This document shows positions 26,857-36,555 of a stretch of 64,000 bases of DNA, one piece after another. The notes beneath the pieces were generated by a model. It worked only from the letters and a program-made list of their open reading frames with translations, searched no databases and was not told where the DNA came from. The translations under genes and the position numbers were made by a program. The stretch's first letter is position 1. Each line of letters starts with the position of its first letter. This DNA comes from Synechococcus elongatus PCC 11801 (GTDB taxonomy: Bacteria; Cyanobacteriota; Cyanobacteriia; Synechococcales; Synechococcaceae). Location: positions 2,407,501 through 2,471,500 of the forward strand of contig NZ_CP030139.2 in assembly GCF_003846445.2 (NCBI RefSeq), in the 5' to 3' direction.

Positions 26857-28014
26857 CTAGCTGCCTGGATCGCTGCTGCGATCCTCAATTGGCGTGTAGT
26901 CAAGGCTGTGGCTACCCGTGTAGATCTGAGTGGGGCGGAAGATCCGGTTTTCGTTGAGCTGCTCTTTCCAGTGCGCCAGCCAGCCAGCGACCCGAGCGAT
27001 CGCAAAGACCGGCGTGAACAGGTCGCTGGGAATGCCGAGTTTGCGGTAGACCAAGCCGGAGTAGAAATCGACGTTGGGGTAAATGCCCTTGTGGCTAAGT
27101 CGCTCGGCTGCTGCTTTTTCGACCGCGACCGCGATTTCGTAGTAGGGGTCGTGGCCAAACAGGTCAAACAGCTGCTCGGCTAGGTTTTGCAGAATCACTG
27201 CCCGTGGATCTTTGACTTTATAAACGCGGTGGCCAAAGCCCATGATTCGGGTTTTGGTGGCAATGCAGTGGTCAAGATAGGGCTCAACATTCTCGACAGA
27301 GCCGATCGCCTCCAGCATGTCCAGCACTTCTTCGTTTGCCCCGCCATGGAGTGGGCCGGCTAAGGTGCCAACAGCCGAAGCGACTACAGCGTAGGGATCG
27401 GTCAGGGTCGAGGCCGTGACCATTGCTGAAAAGGTCGAGGCGTTGATGGTGTGCTCGGCATGGAGCGTCAGACAAATATCAAAAATGCGGGCAGCGACGG
27501 GATCGGGCTCGCGTTCCGTCAGCATGTAGAGGAAGTTCGCGGCGTAGTCCAGCTCGTCGCGGGGCTGAATGGGGTCGTTACCTTTGCGGATCAGCTGGAA
27601 GGCCGCCACCATCGTCGGAATCTTGGCCAGTAGACGTACAACCGCTGCGCGAATGTACTCGGGGTCATCCAAAGCCCGCCGTGAATAAAACAGTCCCAAA
27701 GCAGCGGCGCTGGCCTGCAGCGCATCCATCGGGTGGCCGCTATCAGGGAAGCATTTCATCATGTCCCGGATGCGGAACTTGATGCGGCGGTGGTAGCGAA
27801 TTTCGTGCTCAAACTCGGTCAATTCCTGCTGGGTAGGCAGATGTCCCCAAATCAGCAGATAGGCCGTTTCCAGAAAACTACCCTGCTGTGCCAACTGCTC
27901 AATGCTGATGCCGCGATATTCCAAGACGCCACGCTGGCCATCGACAAAGCTAATGCTCGAGAGTGTGGCGGGCACGCCTTCTAGGCCAGGCCGAAACTCG
28001 CTGACGGCAGTCAT
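26857..28014 (-). CDS. gltA: Citrate synthase
   Basis: Condenses acetyl-CoA with oxaloacetate to give citrate, feeding the 2-oxoglutarate branch used for nitrogen assimilation. The 385-residue protein shows FRPGLEGVPATLSSISFVDG, LHAEHTINASTFSA, GPLHGGANEEVL with the catalytic His, MGFGHRVYKVKDPR and the catalytic Asp region PNVDFYSGLVY. The size and absence of an N-terminal regulatory extension put it in the small dimeric group seen in Gram-positives and cyanobacteria. ATG at 28012-28014 gives the conserved MTAVSEF start; an upstream ATG at 28035 is less likely. Confidence 0.96.
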   Translation of the reverse strand: MTAVSEFRPGLEGVPATLSSISFVDGQRGVLEYRGISIEQLAQQGSFLETAYLLIWGHLPTQQELTEFEHEIRYHRRIKFRIRDMMKCFPDSGHPMDALQASAAALGLFYSRRALDDPEYIRAAVVRLLAKIPTMVAAFQLIRKGNDPIQPRDELDYAANFLYMLTEREPDPVAARIFDICLTLHAEHTINASTFSAMVTASTLTDPYAVVASAVGTLAGPLHGGANEEVLDMLEAIGSVENVEPYLDHCIATKTRIMGFGHRVYKVKDPRAVILQNLAEQLFDLFGHDPYYEIAVAVEKAAAERLSHKGIYPNVDFYSGLVYRKLGIPSDLFTPVFAIARVAGWLAHWKEQLNENRIFRPTQIYTGSHSLDYTPIEDRSSDPGS

Positions 28015-28149
28015 AGCAATCCTGGGCTTCCCCATGCAGTCTTTCTTCCGAATACCCTATCAGCCCGACCGGCGCATCTTCGTCGCAACAGGCACGAAAC
28101 CGCCCTCTCTTGTCGGCGGAGACAGTCGACTAGTTGGTGAAAAAAGTGG

Positions 28150-28638
28150 CTAGAGCAGTAGCCGAGGTGGCGTTAGCCAAAACAGTGACCCTGCCCCGAT
28201 CGTGGGGCGATTGCTGGCAAATTGCAGGCCGATCAGACCGGCTTTCTTGAGGATCAGCTTGTCCTGCGCTGTACCCCAGACCAACTGTTCAGCCCAGAGT
28301 CCGAGGTCAGGTTGATGTCCCACGATCGCCCATTGCTGATCGGATGGGAGAGACGAGGGTAAGCGCTGGAGCCAGTCTGTCAGGCTGCCCTCGGGAGCTA
28401 GCTCTGGGGCGATCGCGACTTGGGAAGCCAGCCCCTCCTGTTGAAGAATGACGGCGGTTTGCCGGGCCCGGACCAAGGGACTGCTTTGGAGTAAATCGAA
28501 GTGCAGCCCCAAGGCTAACAGTCGCTGCGCGACGCGCTGACTCCGACGTTCTCCCGTTGCTGTCAGAGGACGTTGGTCATCGTCGGCATAGGTGCCCCGT
28601 TCGGCGGCGATGCCATGGCGGATCAGGTACAGTTCCAT
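28150..28638 (-). CDS. sixA: Phosphohistidine phosphatase SixA-type
   Basis: Histidine phosphatase superfamily (phosphoglycerate-mutase fold) of 162 residues. The N-terminus ELYLIRHGIAAERGTYADDDQRPLT contains the catalytic RHG. A second Arg lies in SSPLVRARQTAVIL and the second catalytic His in WAIVGHQPDLGLWAEQLVWG. SixA dephosphorylates His-containing phosphotransfer domains and PTS proteins in E. coli; the substrate here is not known. It starts 3 bases after the stop of the DUF3352 gene, so the two genes form an operon. Confidence 0.87.
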   Translation of the reverse strand: MELYLIRHGIAAERGTYADDDQRPLTATGERRSQRVAQRLLALGLHFDLLQSSPLVRARQTAVILQQEGLASQVAIAPELAPEGSLTDWLQRLPSSLPSDQQWAIVGHQPDLGLWAEQLVWGTAQDKLILKKAGLIGLQFASNRPTIGAGSLFWLTPPRLLL

Positions 28639-28641
28639 CTC

Positions 28642-30321
28642 TTAGCTCCGCAACAGGAGTTCGATTGAGAGCCGTTGCAGGTCAGAGCTGTCTTCCGGCG
28701 GGGTGGGACTGGCGATCGCGATCGCCTGCACATGCTCCAGCAGGGGTTGCAGCGGCAAGGCAATCAGCTGTAGCACTGGCCATCGTTGCGTCAGGGGCAG
28801 GGCACTGGCCTGCCAGTCGAGGTAGAGCACGCCTTGGTTGGGCTGGGGCAGTTGTTGTTGTGCTTGGCGAAACTCAGGACTAGTCAGGAGACTGTCTCGT
28901 CCCTCAAGGGCAGAGGCCAAGCGATCGATGGAGGTGGCGAATACTTCAAAGTTCCCATCGCGACCGTGTCCCCCCCGTACTGTGGCTTGAATCTGTAAGT
29001 TCCGGCGCTTGCTGCCGGTGCGCAGTTGTGTCCAAGCCGTAATTTCATGGCCGTCGAGATCGATATTGGTGGGGGTGTAGCCGCGATCGCTGGCGATCGC
29101 ATCCAACTGTTCGATACCGCTGCTGGCCGCAGTCTGGCGGCGATCGACCGCAAAGATCCAGTCGTCACCGCTCTGGCCAAGGGCGTAGTCGCCGTCAATC
29201 CAGTCAATGACGTCAGTTTGGAGGTTTAACCCCAGCTGTTGCTGAACCGTGGCCAGCAGTTGTTGCTGCAGTTCCTGCCAAGCCGGATAGTCGCCAAACC
29301 GCTGTTGCAGTTCTTGCCAGACGCCCGCGAGGTTATGGGAACCGAGGGCAAAGCGACTGTCTGCCGGTAGGTAGCGCAGAGCAGCCGACGGGCGATTGCC
29401 TTGGGTAAGCGTGCTGCTGGGTAGTGGCTCCTTGGCTATCAAGGCTGTGTCGGCCAAAATGCCAGCTTTGTTGAGAGCCAGCGACAGGGTCAGCCCTTGG
29501 AATTGGTTGGGGCGATCGCTGTCTTCTGCCTTACGGCTAAGCCCCCGTTCATTTAGCCAGTCCCCAAGGTTGTCGAGGTCGGCATAGAGCAGACCCAGCC
29601 GCCGGGGATGCAAGCTCTGGAGGGCGCGCTGATAGGACTCGGAGCGCTGCAGGTTGAGGTCCGGCACTTGGGCGTTGTTGATGGCTTCCCGCAGCACCTT
29701 GGGATCGTTGGCAGCTAACAGAAAGCGATCGCCAAAGACAGCGGTAGCCAAGGGTTTGACCCGTCGCCCCACCAAGGCCGAGTCGCCGTAGATCAGCTTG
29801 ACGCCCTTGTAGCTTTCGAACACCAGTTGCGTGCCCGTGGCGGCCCGATCCTGCCAGAAGCGCTGCAGGGCTTGCCGCGCCAGTTCACTGTCCTCTGTTG
29901 AAAAGGCGACCAGATAGCCGGGTTGGCGGCCATTGCTGCTGTCTCGATCGCGATCGAGACTGGTGACGGCAAAGGTGACTTCGTCGCCCAACCAAGGGGT
30001 AATGTCGTTGGCGAAATCGACCTTGAAACCAGTCAGCAAGGCGTCTTGAAGCTGTTGCCATTCCTGATCGACCTGCGATCGCTGGCGCGTCGGCGTCACT
30101 ACTTGGCTGAGAGCCTGCAATCGTTGGGGTGCCACCAGCAGCGAGGTCATTAACGGTGCTTGCTTGGGCACAAACATCGCTGCTGCCGGTTCGCTGATCC
30201 GGCTGCCATTGAGCAGACGCAGGGGGCTACCGTTCCACAGCCAGACAAACAGCCCTAGCCCACTGGCCAGCAGACTGAGGGCAACGGCTGTGAGCGCCAA
30301 GTAGAAGGTACGCAGCTTCAT
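28642..30321 (-). CDS. DUF3352 membrane-anchored protein
   Basis: A 559-residue protein with a single N-terminal anchor (LALTAVALSLLASGLGLFVWLW) and a large extracytoplasmic domain. Features include MFVPKQAPLMTSLLVAPQRL, a segment FAVTSLDRDR, and WLNERGLS. The C-terminal half repeats a similar alpha/beta unit ending in GVLYLDWQA. This matches the cyanobacterial DUF3352 family; no enzyme motif is seen and the function is unknown. It is co-directional and nearly contiguous with sixA downstream. ATG start at 30321. Confidence 0.8.
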   Translation of the reverse strand: MKLRTFYLALTAVALSLLASGLGLFVWLWNGSPLRLLNGSRISEPAAAMFVPKQAPLMTSLLVAPQRLQALSQVVTPTRQRSQVDQEWQQLQDALLTGFKVDFANDITPWLGDEVTFAVTSLDRDRDSSNGRQPGYLVAFSTEDSELARQALQRFWQDRAATGTQLVFESYKGVKLIYGDSALVGRRVKPLATAVFGDRFLLAANDPKVLREAINNAQVPDLNLQRSESYQRALQSLHPRRLGLLYADLDNLGDWLNERGLSRKAEDSDRPNQFQGLTLSLALNKAGILADTALIAKEPLPSSTLTQGNRPSAALRYLPADSRFALGSHNLAGVWQELQQRFGDYPAWQELQQQLLATVQQQLGLNLQTDVIDWIDGDYALGQSGDDWIFAVDRRQTAASSGIEQLDAIASDRGYTPTNIDLDGHEITAWTQLRTGSKRRNLQIQATVRGGHGRDGNFEVFATSIDRLASALEGRDSLLTSPEFRQAQQQLPQPNQGVLYLDWQASALPLTQRWPVLQLIALPLQPLLEHVQAIAIASPTPPEDSSDLQRLSIELLLRS

Positions 30322-30374
30322 AGGGTCGGCGGCGGCAGGTCGCCCTCAATTATTTCAGACCGGCTCCGGCTTCT

Positions 30375-30410
30375 CGGTAAACTACGACGAGTGCTAGCGC
30401 TTCGTTACCG
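30375..30410. promoter_or_regulatory. Dyad with half-CIRCE-like sequence upstream of the rhodanese-hrcA pair
   Basis: CGGTAA (30375-30380) pairs with TTACCG (30405-30410), and between them lies GAGTGCTAG (30389-30397), which matches eight of nine bases of the right CIRCE half-site GAGTGCTAA. The left half (TTAGCACTC) is absent at the required 9-base spacing, so a full HrcA operator is not present. Confidence 0.3.
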
Positions 30411-30483
30411 AACCTCGAATATCGCTGGCAGGGCGATCGCGCCGGTTCTTGTCCCTGTTTTGGACCGCTCCTGAGCACAAGCC

Positions 30484-30828
30484 ATGGCTGACTTCACTGA
30501 AATTGATCCCCAGACCTTCGCGGAGCGTCAGGCTGCCCAACCAACGCCGGACTGGCAGCTGATTGATGTGCGCGAGCCCGCAGAAGTGGAGCTAGCGTCG
30601 TTGCCCGGATTCCGCGTCTATTCCCTCAGTCGCCATGCAGAATGGGTCGACCGCATTGGTCAAGAACTCGATCGCAGCAAAGAAACGATCGTGCTTTGCC
30701 ACCATGGGATGCGCTCGGCCCAGATGTGTCAGTGGTTGCTAACCCAAGGCTTTGAGCACGTTGTTAACCTGCGGGGAGGCATTGATGCCTACAGTCGGCT
30801 GGTCGACGCACGGGTGCCGCTCTACTAA
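30484..30828 (+). CDS. Rhodanese-like domain protein
   Basis: A single-domain rhodanese of 114 residues. It shows WQLIDVREPAEVELASLPG (CH2A-like motif), a catalytic cysteine loop IVLCHHGMRSAQMCQWLL, and GFEHVVNLRGGIDAY. The Cys in LCHHGMRS can carry a persulfide. The sulphur donor and acceptor are unknown. ATG start. It lies 57 bases before hrcA on the same strand and may share its transcript. Confidence 0.92.
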   Translation: MADFTEIDPQTFAERQAAQPTPDWQLIDVREPAEVELASLPGFRVYSLSRHAEWVDRIGQELDRSKETIVLCHHGMRSAQMCQWLLTQGFEHVVNLRGGIDAYSRLVDARVPLY

Positions 30829-30885
30829 ATCGATCACTAGTTAGCTTTTTCCGACTCCGTCCGAGTTCTTCTGCGATCGCCTTTC

Positions 30886-31947
30886 ATGCTTGTCTCTCGG
30901 CTTACGGCTCGCCAACAAACCATCCTCAGCGCCACGGTGCGGCACTATGTGCGGACGGCGGAGCCAGTCGGATCCAAGGCTTTGGCAGAACAGTATGACC
31001 TCAGTGTCAGTGCTGCGACGATTCGGAATGCGATGGGGGTCTTGGAGCGAGCTGGGTTGCTCTATCAACCTCACACTTCAGCGGGTCGTGTTCCTTCTGA
31101 AGGCGGCTATCGGCTCTACGTTGATCAGTTGATGGAGCCCGATCGCGCCCTACAACGCCAAACAGAGCAGCAACTGAGTCAGCAATTGCCCGATCGTCGG
31201 CAAAGCCTCGAAGCCCTGCTGCGCGGGGCTGCCCAAATTTTGGCCAGTCTTAGCGGCTATCTCAGCTTGATTACCTTTCCCTTGGCGCTGGAATTTCAGG
31301 TGCGCTATCTGCAACTGGTGGCGATCGCGCCGCGTCAGGTTTTGCTGATTGTGGTCAACGATAACTATGAAACCCAGTCGGCGGTGTTGCATCTGCCGGA
31401 ACTGGATCCGGAATTTGACCCCGATCAACTAGAACGGCAACTGTTGCTGCTCAGTAATTTCCTGAACCAAGAACTGCAAGGGCGATCGCTGCAAGCATTG
31501 GCCAGCTTGGATTGGTACGCCTTGGGGGCTGATCTGCAAAGTCTGGCGTTGATTCTGCAGCAGGGCTTGCACGATCTGGAAAAGCGCTGGCAGCCGACTC
31601 CAGCAACCTCTCTCTTGGTCTGTGGCTTAGCTGATTTGTTGCGTCAGCCAGAATTCAACGAACTGCAGCAGGTGCAGGCGCTGTTGGAGTTGCTGGAAGG
31701 GGAACAAACCCAGTTGCTGCCCCTAATGCTGGCGGATCCAGCTGCGGATCAAGTGCGGGTGCGAATTGGTTCAGAGCTACCCCTGGCTCCAATTCGGGGC
31801 TGTAGCCTGGTCTCAGCGTTCTACTGTCGCGAGCAGCAACCCGTCGGGAGTGTCAGTCTGATCGGGCCAACCCGAATGCTTTACGAAAACGCGGTGGCGG
31901 CCGTGGAAGCGACAGCCAGCTACCTGAGTGAGGCGATCGCCTCCTGA
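30886..31947 (+). CDS. hrcA: Heat-inducible transcription repressor HrcA
   Basis: A 353-residue repressor that binds CIRCE operators upstream of groESL in cyanobacteria and many other bacteria, assisted by GroEL. The N-terminal winged helix reads LTARQQTILSATVRHYVRTAEPVGSKAL, then SAATIRNAMGVLERAGLLYQPHTSAGRVPSE, the strongest family hallmark. The GAF-like dimer domain follows, ending in ISLIGPTRM-like SVSLIGPTRMLYENAVAAV. ATG start. It converges on a small hypothetical gene 11 bases away. Confidence 0.95.
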   Translation: MLVSRLTARQQTILSATVRHYVRTAEPVGSKALAEQYDLSVSAATIRNAMGVLERAGLLYQPHTSAGRVPSEGGYRLYVDQLMEPDRALQRQTEQQLSQQLPDRRQSLEALLRGAAQILASLSGYLSLITFPLALEFQVRYLQLVAIAPRQVLLIVVNDNYETQSAVLHLPELDPEFDPDQLERQLLLLSNFLNQELQGRSLQALASLDWYALGADLQSLALILQQGLHDLEKRWQPTPATSLLVCGLADLLRQPEFNELQQVQALLELLEGEQTQLLPLMLADPAADQVRVRIGSELPLAPIRGCSLVSAFYCREQQPVGSVSLIGPTRMLYENAVAAVEATASYLSEAIAS

Positions 31948-31958
31948 GCTGCTAGGTG

Positions 31959-32336
31959 CTATTGCAGCTTTTCAGTCAGCGGGTCACAAAAGTCGTGGAG
32001 TCCCTGCGATCGCACCCAGAGAGCCACAGGCAGTCGCAACAAGTCGGGACAACTACTTTCTTCCAGCGCGGCCAAAATCCAGCGCAGGTCCTCCGGGGCA
32101 GGGGACTGGTCGGAGGTCCATTTCCGGCAGATTTGGGCTCGATAGCGTTTTGTTAAACCGTCCAGCCAGCGATCGCTGGTGTTCGGTTCCAATCCTGCCT
32201 GTAGGGCGAGATTGATTGCTGCATCCTCAATTGCTCCATCACAGTCAGCAATCTCTTGCAGTGCGCGCACCGCAGCGGGCCAATCCGCGAGCTGAGATTG
32301 AAGGTCTGTAATTGCTTGCAGATCGAGAATCAGCAT
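31959..32336 (-). CDS. Conserved hypothetical protein
   Basis: A 125-residue soluble protein. The first part (MLILDLQAITDLQSQLADWPAAVRALQEIADCDGAI) is helical. The middle contains WLDGLTKRYRAQICR and the end LRLPVALWVRSQGLHDFCDPLTEKLQ. Composition and codon use match neighbours, and a homologous ORF order is plausible in cyanobacteria, but I recognise no family function. ATG at 32334-32336 is chosen over one five codons upstream. It converges with hrcA and diverges from ahcY. Confidence 0.6.
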   Translation of the reverse strand: MLILDLQAITDLQSQLADWPAAVRALQEIADCDGAIEDAAINLALQAGLEPNTSDRWLDGLTKRYRAQICRKWTSDQSPAPEDLRWILAALEESSCPDLLRLPVALWVRSQGLHDFCDPLTEKLQ

Positions 32337-32408
32337 AGAAGGGCCTCTCACTAAATCCGATTCTGGCAGCTCTGCCTAGCCCGCGGAAACCGAGCTGATA
32401 AGGTGTAA

Positions 32409-33749
<1,341 letters not shown>

Positions 33750-33801
33750 ACTGAGTTCGATATCTGTTTAAGCCTGTGGCCATCTAATCGGGGGAAACAT
33801 C

Positions 33802-34437
33802 GTGGATCGCTGGATCGATATGACGATGGACAGCTTGGGGTACTGGGGCATTGGTCTACTGATGTTCCTGGAAAACCTCTTTCCCCCGATTCCCTCGGAG
33901 CTAATCATGCCCTTGGCGGGGTATTCCGCAGCGCAAGGGCAGATTGCTTTGCTACCTGCGATCGTGGCGGGCGTTGTCGGCACGATGGTTGGAGCCTTGC
34001 CTTGGTACTACCTCGGCCGCTGGCTTGGTGAAGACCGGATTTTGCTCTGGCTTGAGCGCCATGGCCGCTGGTTGGGCATTCGACCTCACGAACTGCAGCG
34101 ATCGCGGCGTTGGTTTAACCGCCATGGTCGCAAGATTGTGTTTTGGGGGCGGTTGATTCCTGGCATTCGTACTTTGATCTCGTTGCCTGCTGGCTTCGAG
34201 CGGATGCGGCTGCGAGAGTTTTTGATCTACTCCACCCTCGGCACCACGATTTGGGTCCTGTTGCTGACGCTGGCTGGTTACAAGCTACGGCGTAACTTTG
34301 CCCTCGTAGAGCAGTGGCTTGCTCCCGTCTCCAAAGGGGTTGCTGCCCTGCTCTTAGTTCTGCTGTTGGTCTGGTTAGGCCGTCGCTGGTGGCTGGCACG
34401 GCAACGGGCAACGGTTGAGGCGCGGCGCGATCGCTAA
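33802..34437 (+). CDS. DedA family (VTT domain) membrane protein
   Basis: A 211-residue inner membrane protein beginning at GTG. It shows GLLMFLENLFPPIPSELIMPLAGYSAAQG, the amphipathic re-entrant loop of DedA proteins, then VGALPWYYLGRWLG. The conserved F-x-G-R-x-(I/V)-P-G-x-R signature appears as FWGRLIPGIRTLISLPAGFERM. DedA/Tvp38 proteins flip or recycle lipid carriers such as undecaprenyl phosphate, support membrane potential, or act in selenite uptake. The role here is unspecified. Its C-terminal tail is Arg-rich. Confidence 0.92.
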   Translation: MDRWIDMTMDSLGYWGIGLLMFLENLFPPIPSELIMPLAGYSAAQGQIALLPAIVAGVVGTMVGALPWYYLGRWLGEDRILLWLERHGRWLGIRPHELQRSRRWFNRHGRKIVFWGRLIPGIRTLISLPAGFERMRLREFLIYSTLGTTIWVLLLTLAGYKLRRNFALVEQWLAPVSKGVAALLLVLLLVWLGRRWWLARQRATVEARRDR

Positions 34438-34515
34438 ATTCTTGGGATACATTGGCACGTTTGTTCCTTGGTCAGCGTCAAGATCACGGTTGTACCGCTG
34501 TAGGAATTCAGATCG

Positions 34516-35220
34516 GTGTTGAGTCAACAACGGCCTTGGCAATGGGTAGTCTTGACCACCGCAGCTTTGCTGGTCTTCCCTAGCCCTGCTTTGACAGAGC
34601 CCCCGCCCCAACGCTTGATTACGGTGACAGGTCAGGGCCAAGAGTCGGCTCCGGCCAAGCTATTAGAAGTGAATTTGGGCGTTGAAGTTCAGGCTGCGAC
34701 GGCAGAAGCCGCCCAGGCCGAAGTGTCACGACGGGCTGATGCACTGGTCAAGCTGCTGCGCGATCGCCGTGTGGAACAGTTGGAAACCACAGGGCTTAAC
34801 CTCAGTCCGCGCTACCGCTATCGCGATAATCAGCAAATTCCTGACGGTTTTACAGCAACCTACAGCCTGCGCTTCCGCAGTCCCAGCACTGCTGCTGGCT
34901 CAGTCATTGATGCAGCAGTCAAGTCGGGCAGTACGCGCATCGATAGCATTCGCTTTGTGGCCACAGATGCTGAGGTCGCCATAGCTCAAGCAGCTGCACT
35001 GCGGGAAGCAGCGGCCGATGCTCGCCAAAAAGCTGACATTGTCTTGCGATCGCTGGGTTTGAGTGCCCAGGACATTCAGTCGATCCAGATCAATAACGCC
35101 GCGACTCCAACCCCTGTGGCTCAGTTCCGGGGTGCGGTAGCAGATAGTGCGCCTGCAGTCCCGATCGTTGGGGGCGATCAGGAGGTGAATGCAGCCGTGA
35201 CGTTGCAAATTCGCTACTGA
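34516..35220 (+). CDS. SIMPL (DUF541) domain exported protein
   Basis: A 234-residue protein with a signal peptide (WQWVVLTTAALLVFPSPALT). It carries the SIMPL domain: LITVTGQGQESAPAKLLEVNLGVEV, TAEAAQAEVSRRADALVKLLR, TTGLNLSPRYRY and the C-terminal strand EVNAAVTLQIRY. SIMPL proteins are periplasmic or surface proteins of uncertain function (signalling, oxidative stress protection). GTG at 34516 is the only in-frame start before the signal peptide. The gene stands alone between DedA and the next ORF. Confidence 0.87.
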   Translation: MLSQQRPWQWVVLTTAALLVFPSPALTEPPPQRLITVTGQGQESAPAKLLEVNLGVEVQAATAEAAQAEVSRRADALVKLLRDRRVEQLETTGLNLSPRYRYRDNQQIPDGFTATYSLRFRSPSTAAGSVIDAAVKSGSTRIDSIRFVATDAEVAIAQAAALREAAADARQKADIVLRSLGLSAQDIQSIQINNAATPTPVAQFRGAVADSAPAVPIVGGDQEVNAAVTLQIRY

Positions 35221-35331
35221 GCCTTCCGCTCCTGCTACTAGGCTTTTGCTTCGATCTGGGGAAAAGTCTGTCTAATGACTAGCTCTACAAACCCGCGGCT
35301 TTAGGCTGGAGAGGAGCTGCTTTGGCGGCTG

Positions 35332-36534
35332 ATGTTCTTCTGCTGGACGATTCCCATGGGCATAAGCCCTCCTTTCTCGCAGTTAGTGCTCGTGCTGCTC
35401 GCCCTTGCGATCGGGGCGCTGCCCCTACAAAAAACGATCAGGCTGGCGGGGTCTCTCCAGCTCGACCTCCAGACTTGGCCGTGGCAGCGATCGCTGATTG
35501 CTCTGCTGCAGGGGAGTGCGGTGTTTGCGATCGCGGCTAGCTTAGACCTCGCGCGATCGCCCCTCTATCTCTTAGCGCTGCTGGCGTTAAGCATTGGGGG
35601 CTATCTCACTCAGCGGCAACCGCTGCTGGCGGCGATCGCGGTGGCGTTTGTCTGGTCGGACTGGCCGACGGCCACAATCGCGCTGTTGCTGGGTGTAGTC
35701 AGCATCATCGTGGTGCAAAACAGCCGCTGGAGTTGGGCGATCGCGATCGCCGCGTTTCCAATCGTGACCGCCCTGATGCACAGCCAAGATGGTCTGCGAG
35801 TCGCGCTGACGGTGTTGCTGGCGCTCTGGTTGGTGATGGTCAGTACCCCTACCACTCCTGCTCTGGATCAGGTGTTTTCGCGACCGGAACGCGGCGTGCG
35901 GGACTTGTCGAGCTTGGTCGGCACCCAAGCGCCCGTTGGCCATCGCGCCCACAATCTGGTGCAGTTACATCAGCAGAGTGGGGCCACCCCCCAAGCTTGG
36001 GTGTTGCAGCCAGGGGATGATCCCGAGTGGTTGCTGCAGGTAGCGGATGTGACGCCTGAGGAGCCGTTGGCCGTCTTGTCGTCACCGGTAGGCGGAAGCT
36101 TGCAGGCCGAAGACTGCCAGATCGTCCGTGATTTAGTGGAGTTGCGTCAGGCTATCTACGCCGTACTGGCTGACTATCAGCGTCAACCGGTTGGTAGCGG
36201 TGTGGCGATCATCTTGCAGCGATCGCCTCTAGCTCGCTATGCCGGTTGGGTGATGCTGCGATCGCAGAGCGCAGAGATTCTGGGGTTGCCCGGCGATCGT
36301 CAAAACCTGCATCGCAGCTCGCGACCCCGCGATCACTATCGTTGGGAGGGTCAAAAGTTCACGCCGGTCTCAGGCTCCAGCGCCGACCTGCCGCGCACCG
36401 TCCTTGATCGCCTAGTAGCCCGGTTCGAACCGCTACAGCGATCGCTCAGCCCCAACGAGGAATTAATGCTGGAGTGGGCGGATGATGGTGAGCAGGCTTG
36501 GCTACTCCAACTGTTCGTCACGGTCTGTTCGTAA
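35332..36534 (+). CDS. Polytopic membrane protein with a PEP/pyruvate-binding-like C-terminal region
   Basis: A 400-residue protein. Residues 1-170 form about five or six hydrophobic helices (SQLVLVLLALAIGALPL through ALTVLLALWLVMV) and vaguely recall a degenerate PlsY acyltransferase, but the PlsY GSGNxGATN and GGKG motifs are absent. Residues 185-400 are soluble and end in EELMLEWADDGEQAWLLQLFVTV, which resembles the D-G-x-x-x-L-L-Q end of PEP synthase/PPDK nucleotide-binding domains. HRAHNLVQLHQQSGATPQAWVL also fits the start of that fold. The catalytic ATP-grasp residues are not complete. The function is unknown. It may start at the ATG at 35356. It is followed closely by an ABC transporter gene. 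Confidence 0.55.
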   Translation: MFFCWTIPMGISPPFSQLVLVLLALAIGALPLQKTIRLAGSLQLDLQTWPWQRSLIALLQGSAVFAIAASLDLARSPLYLLALLALSIGGYLTQRQPLLAAIAVAFVWSDWPTATIALLLGVVSIIVVQNSRWSWAIAIAAFPIVTALMHSQDGLRVALTVLLALWLVMVSTPTTPALDQVFSRPERGVRDLSSLVGTQAPVGHRAHNLVQLHQQSGATPQAWVLQPGDDPEWLLQVADVTPEEPLAVLSSPVGGSLQAEDCQIVRDLVELRQAIYAVLADYQRQPVGSGVAIILQRSPLARYAGWVMLRSQSAEILGLPGDRQNLHRSSRPRDHYRWEGQKFTPVSGSSADLPRTVLDRLVARFEPLQRSLSPNEELMLEWADDGEQAWLLQLFVTVCS

Positions 36535-36555
36535 TCCTGCTCAACTTGGCTTGAT

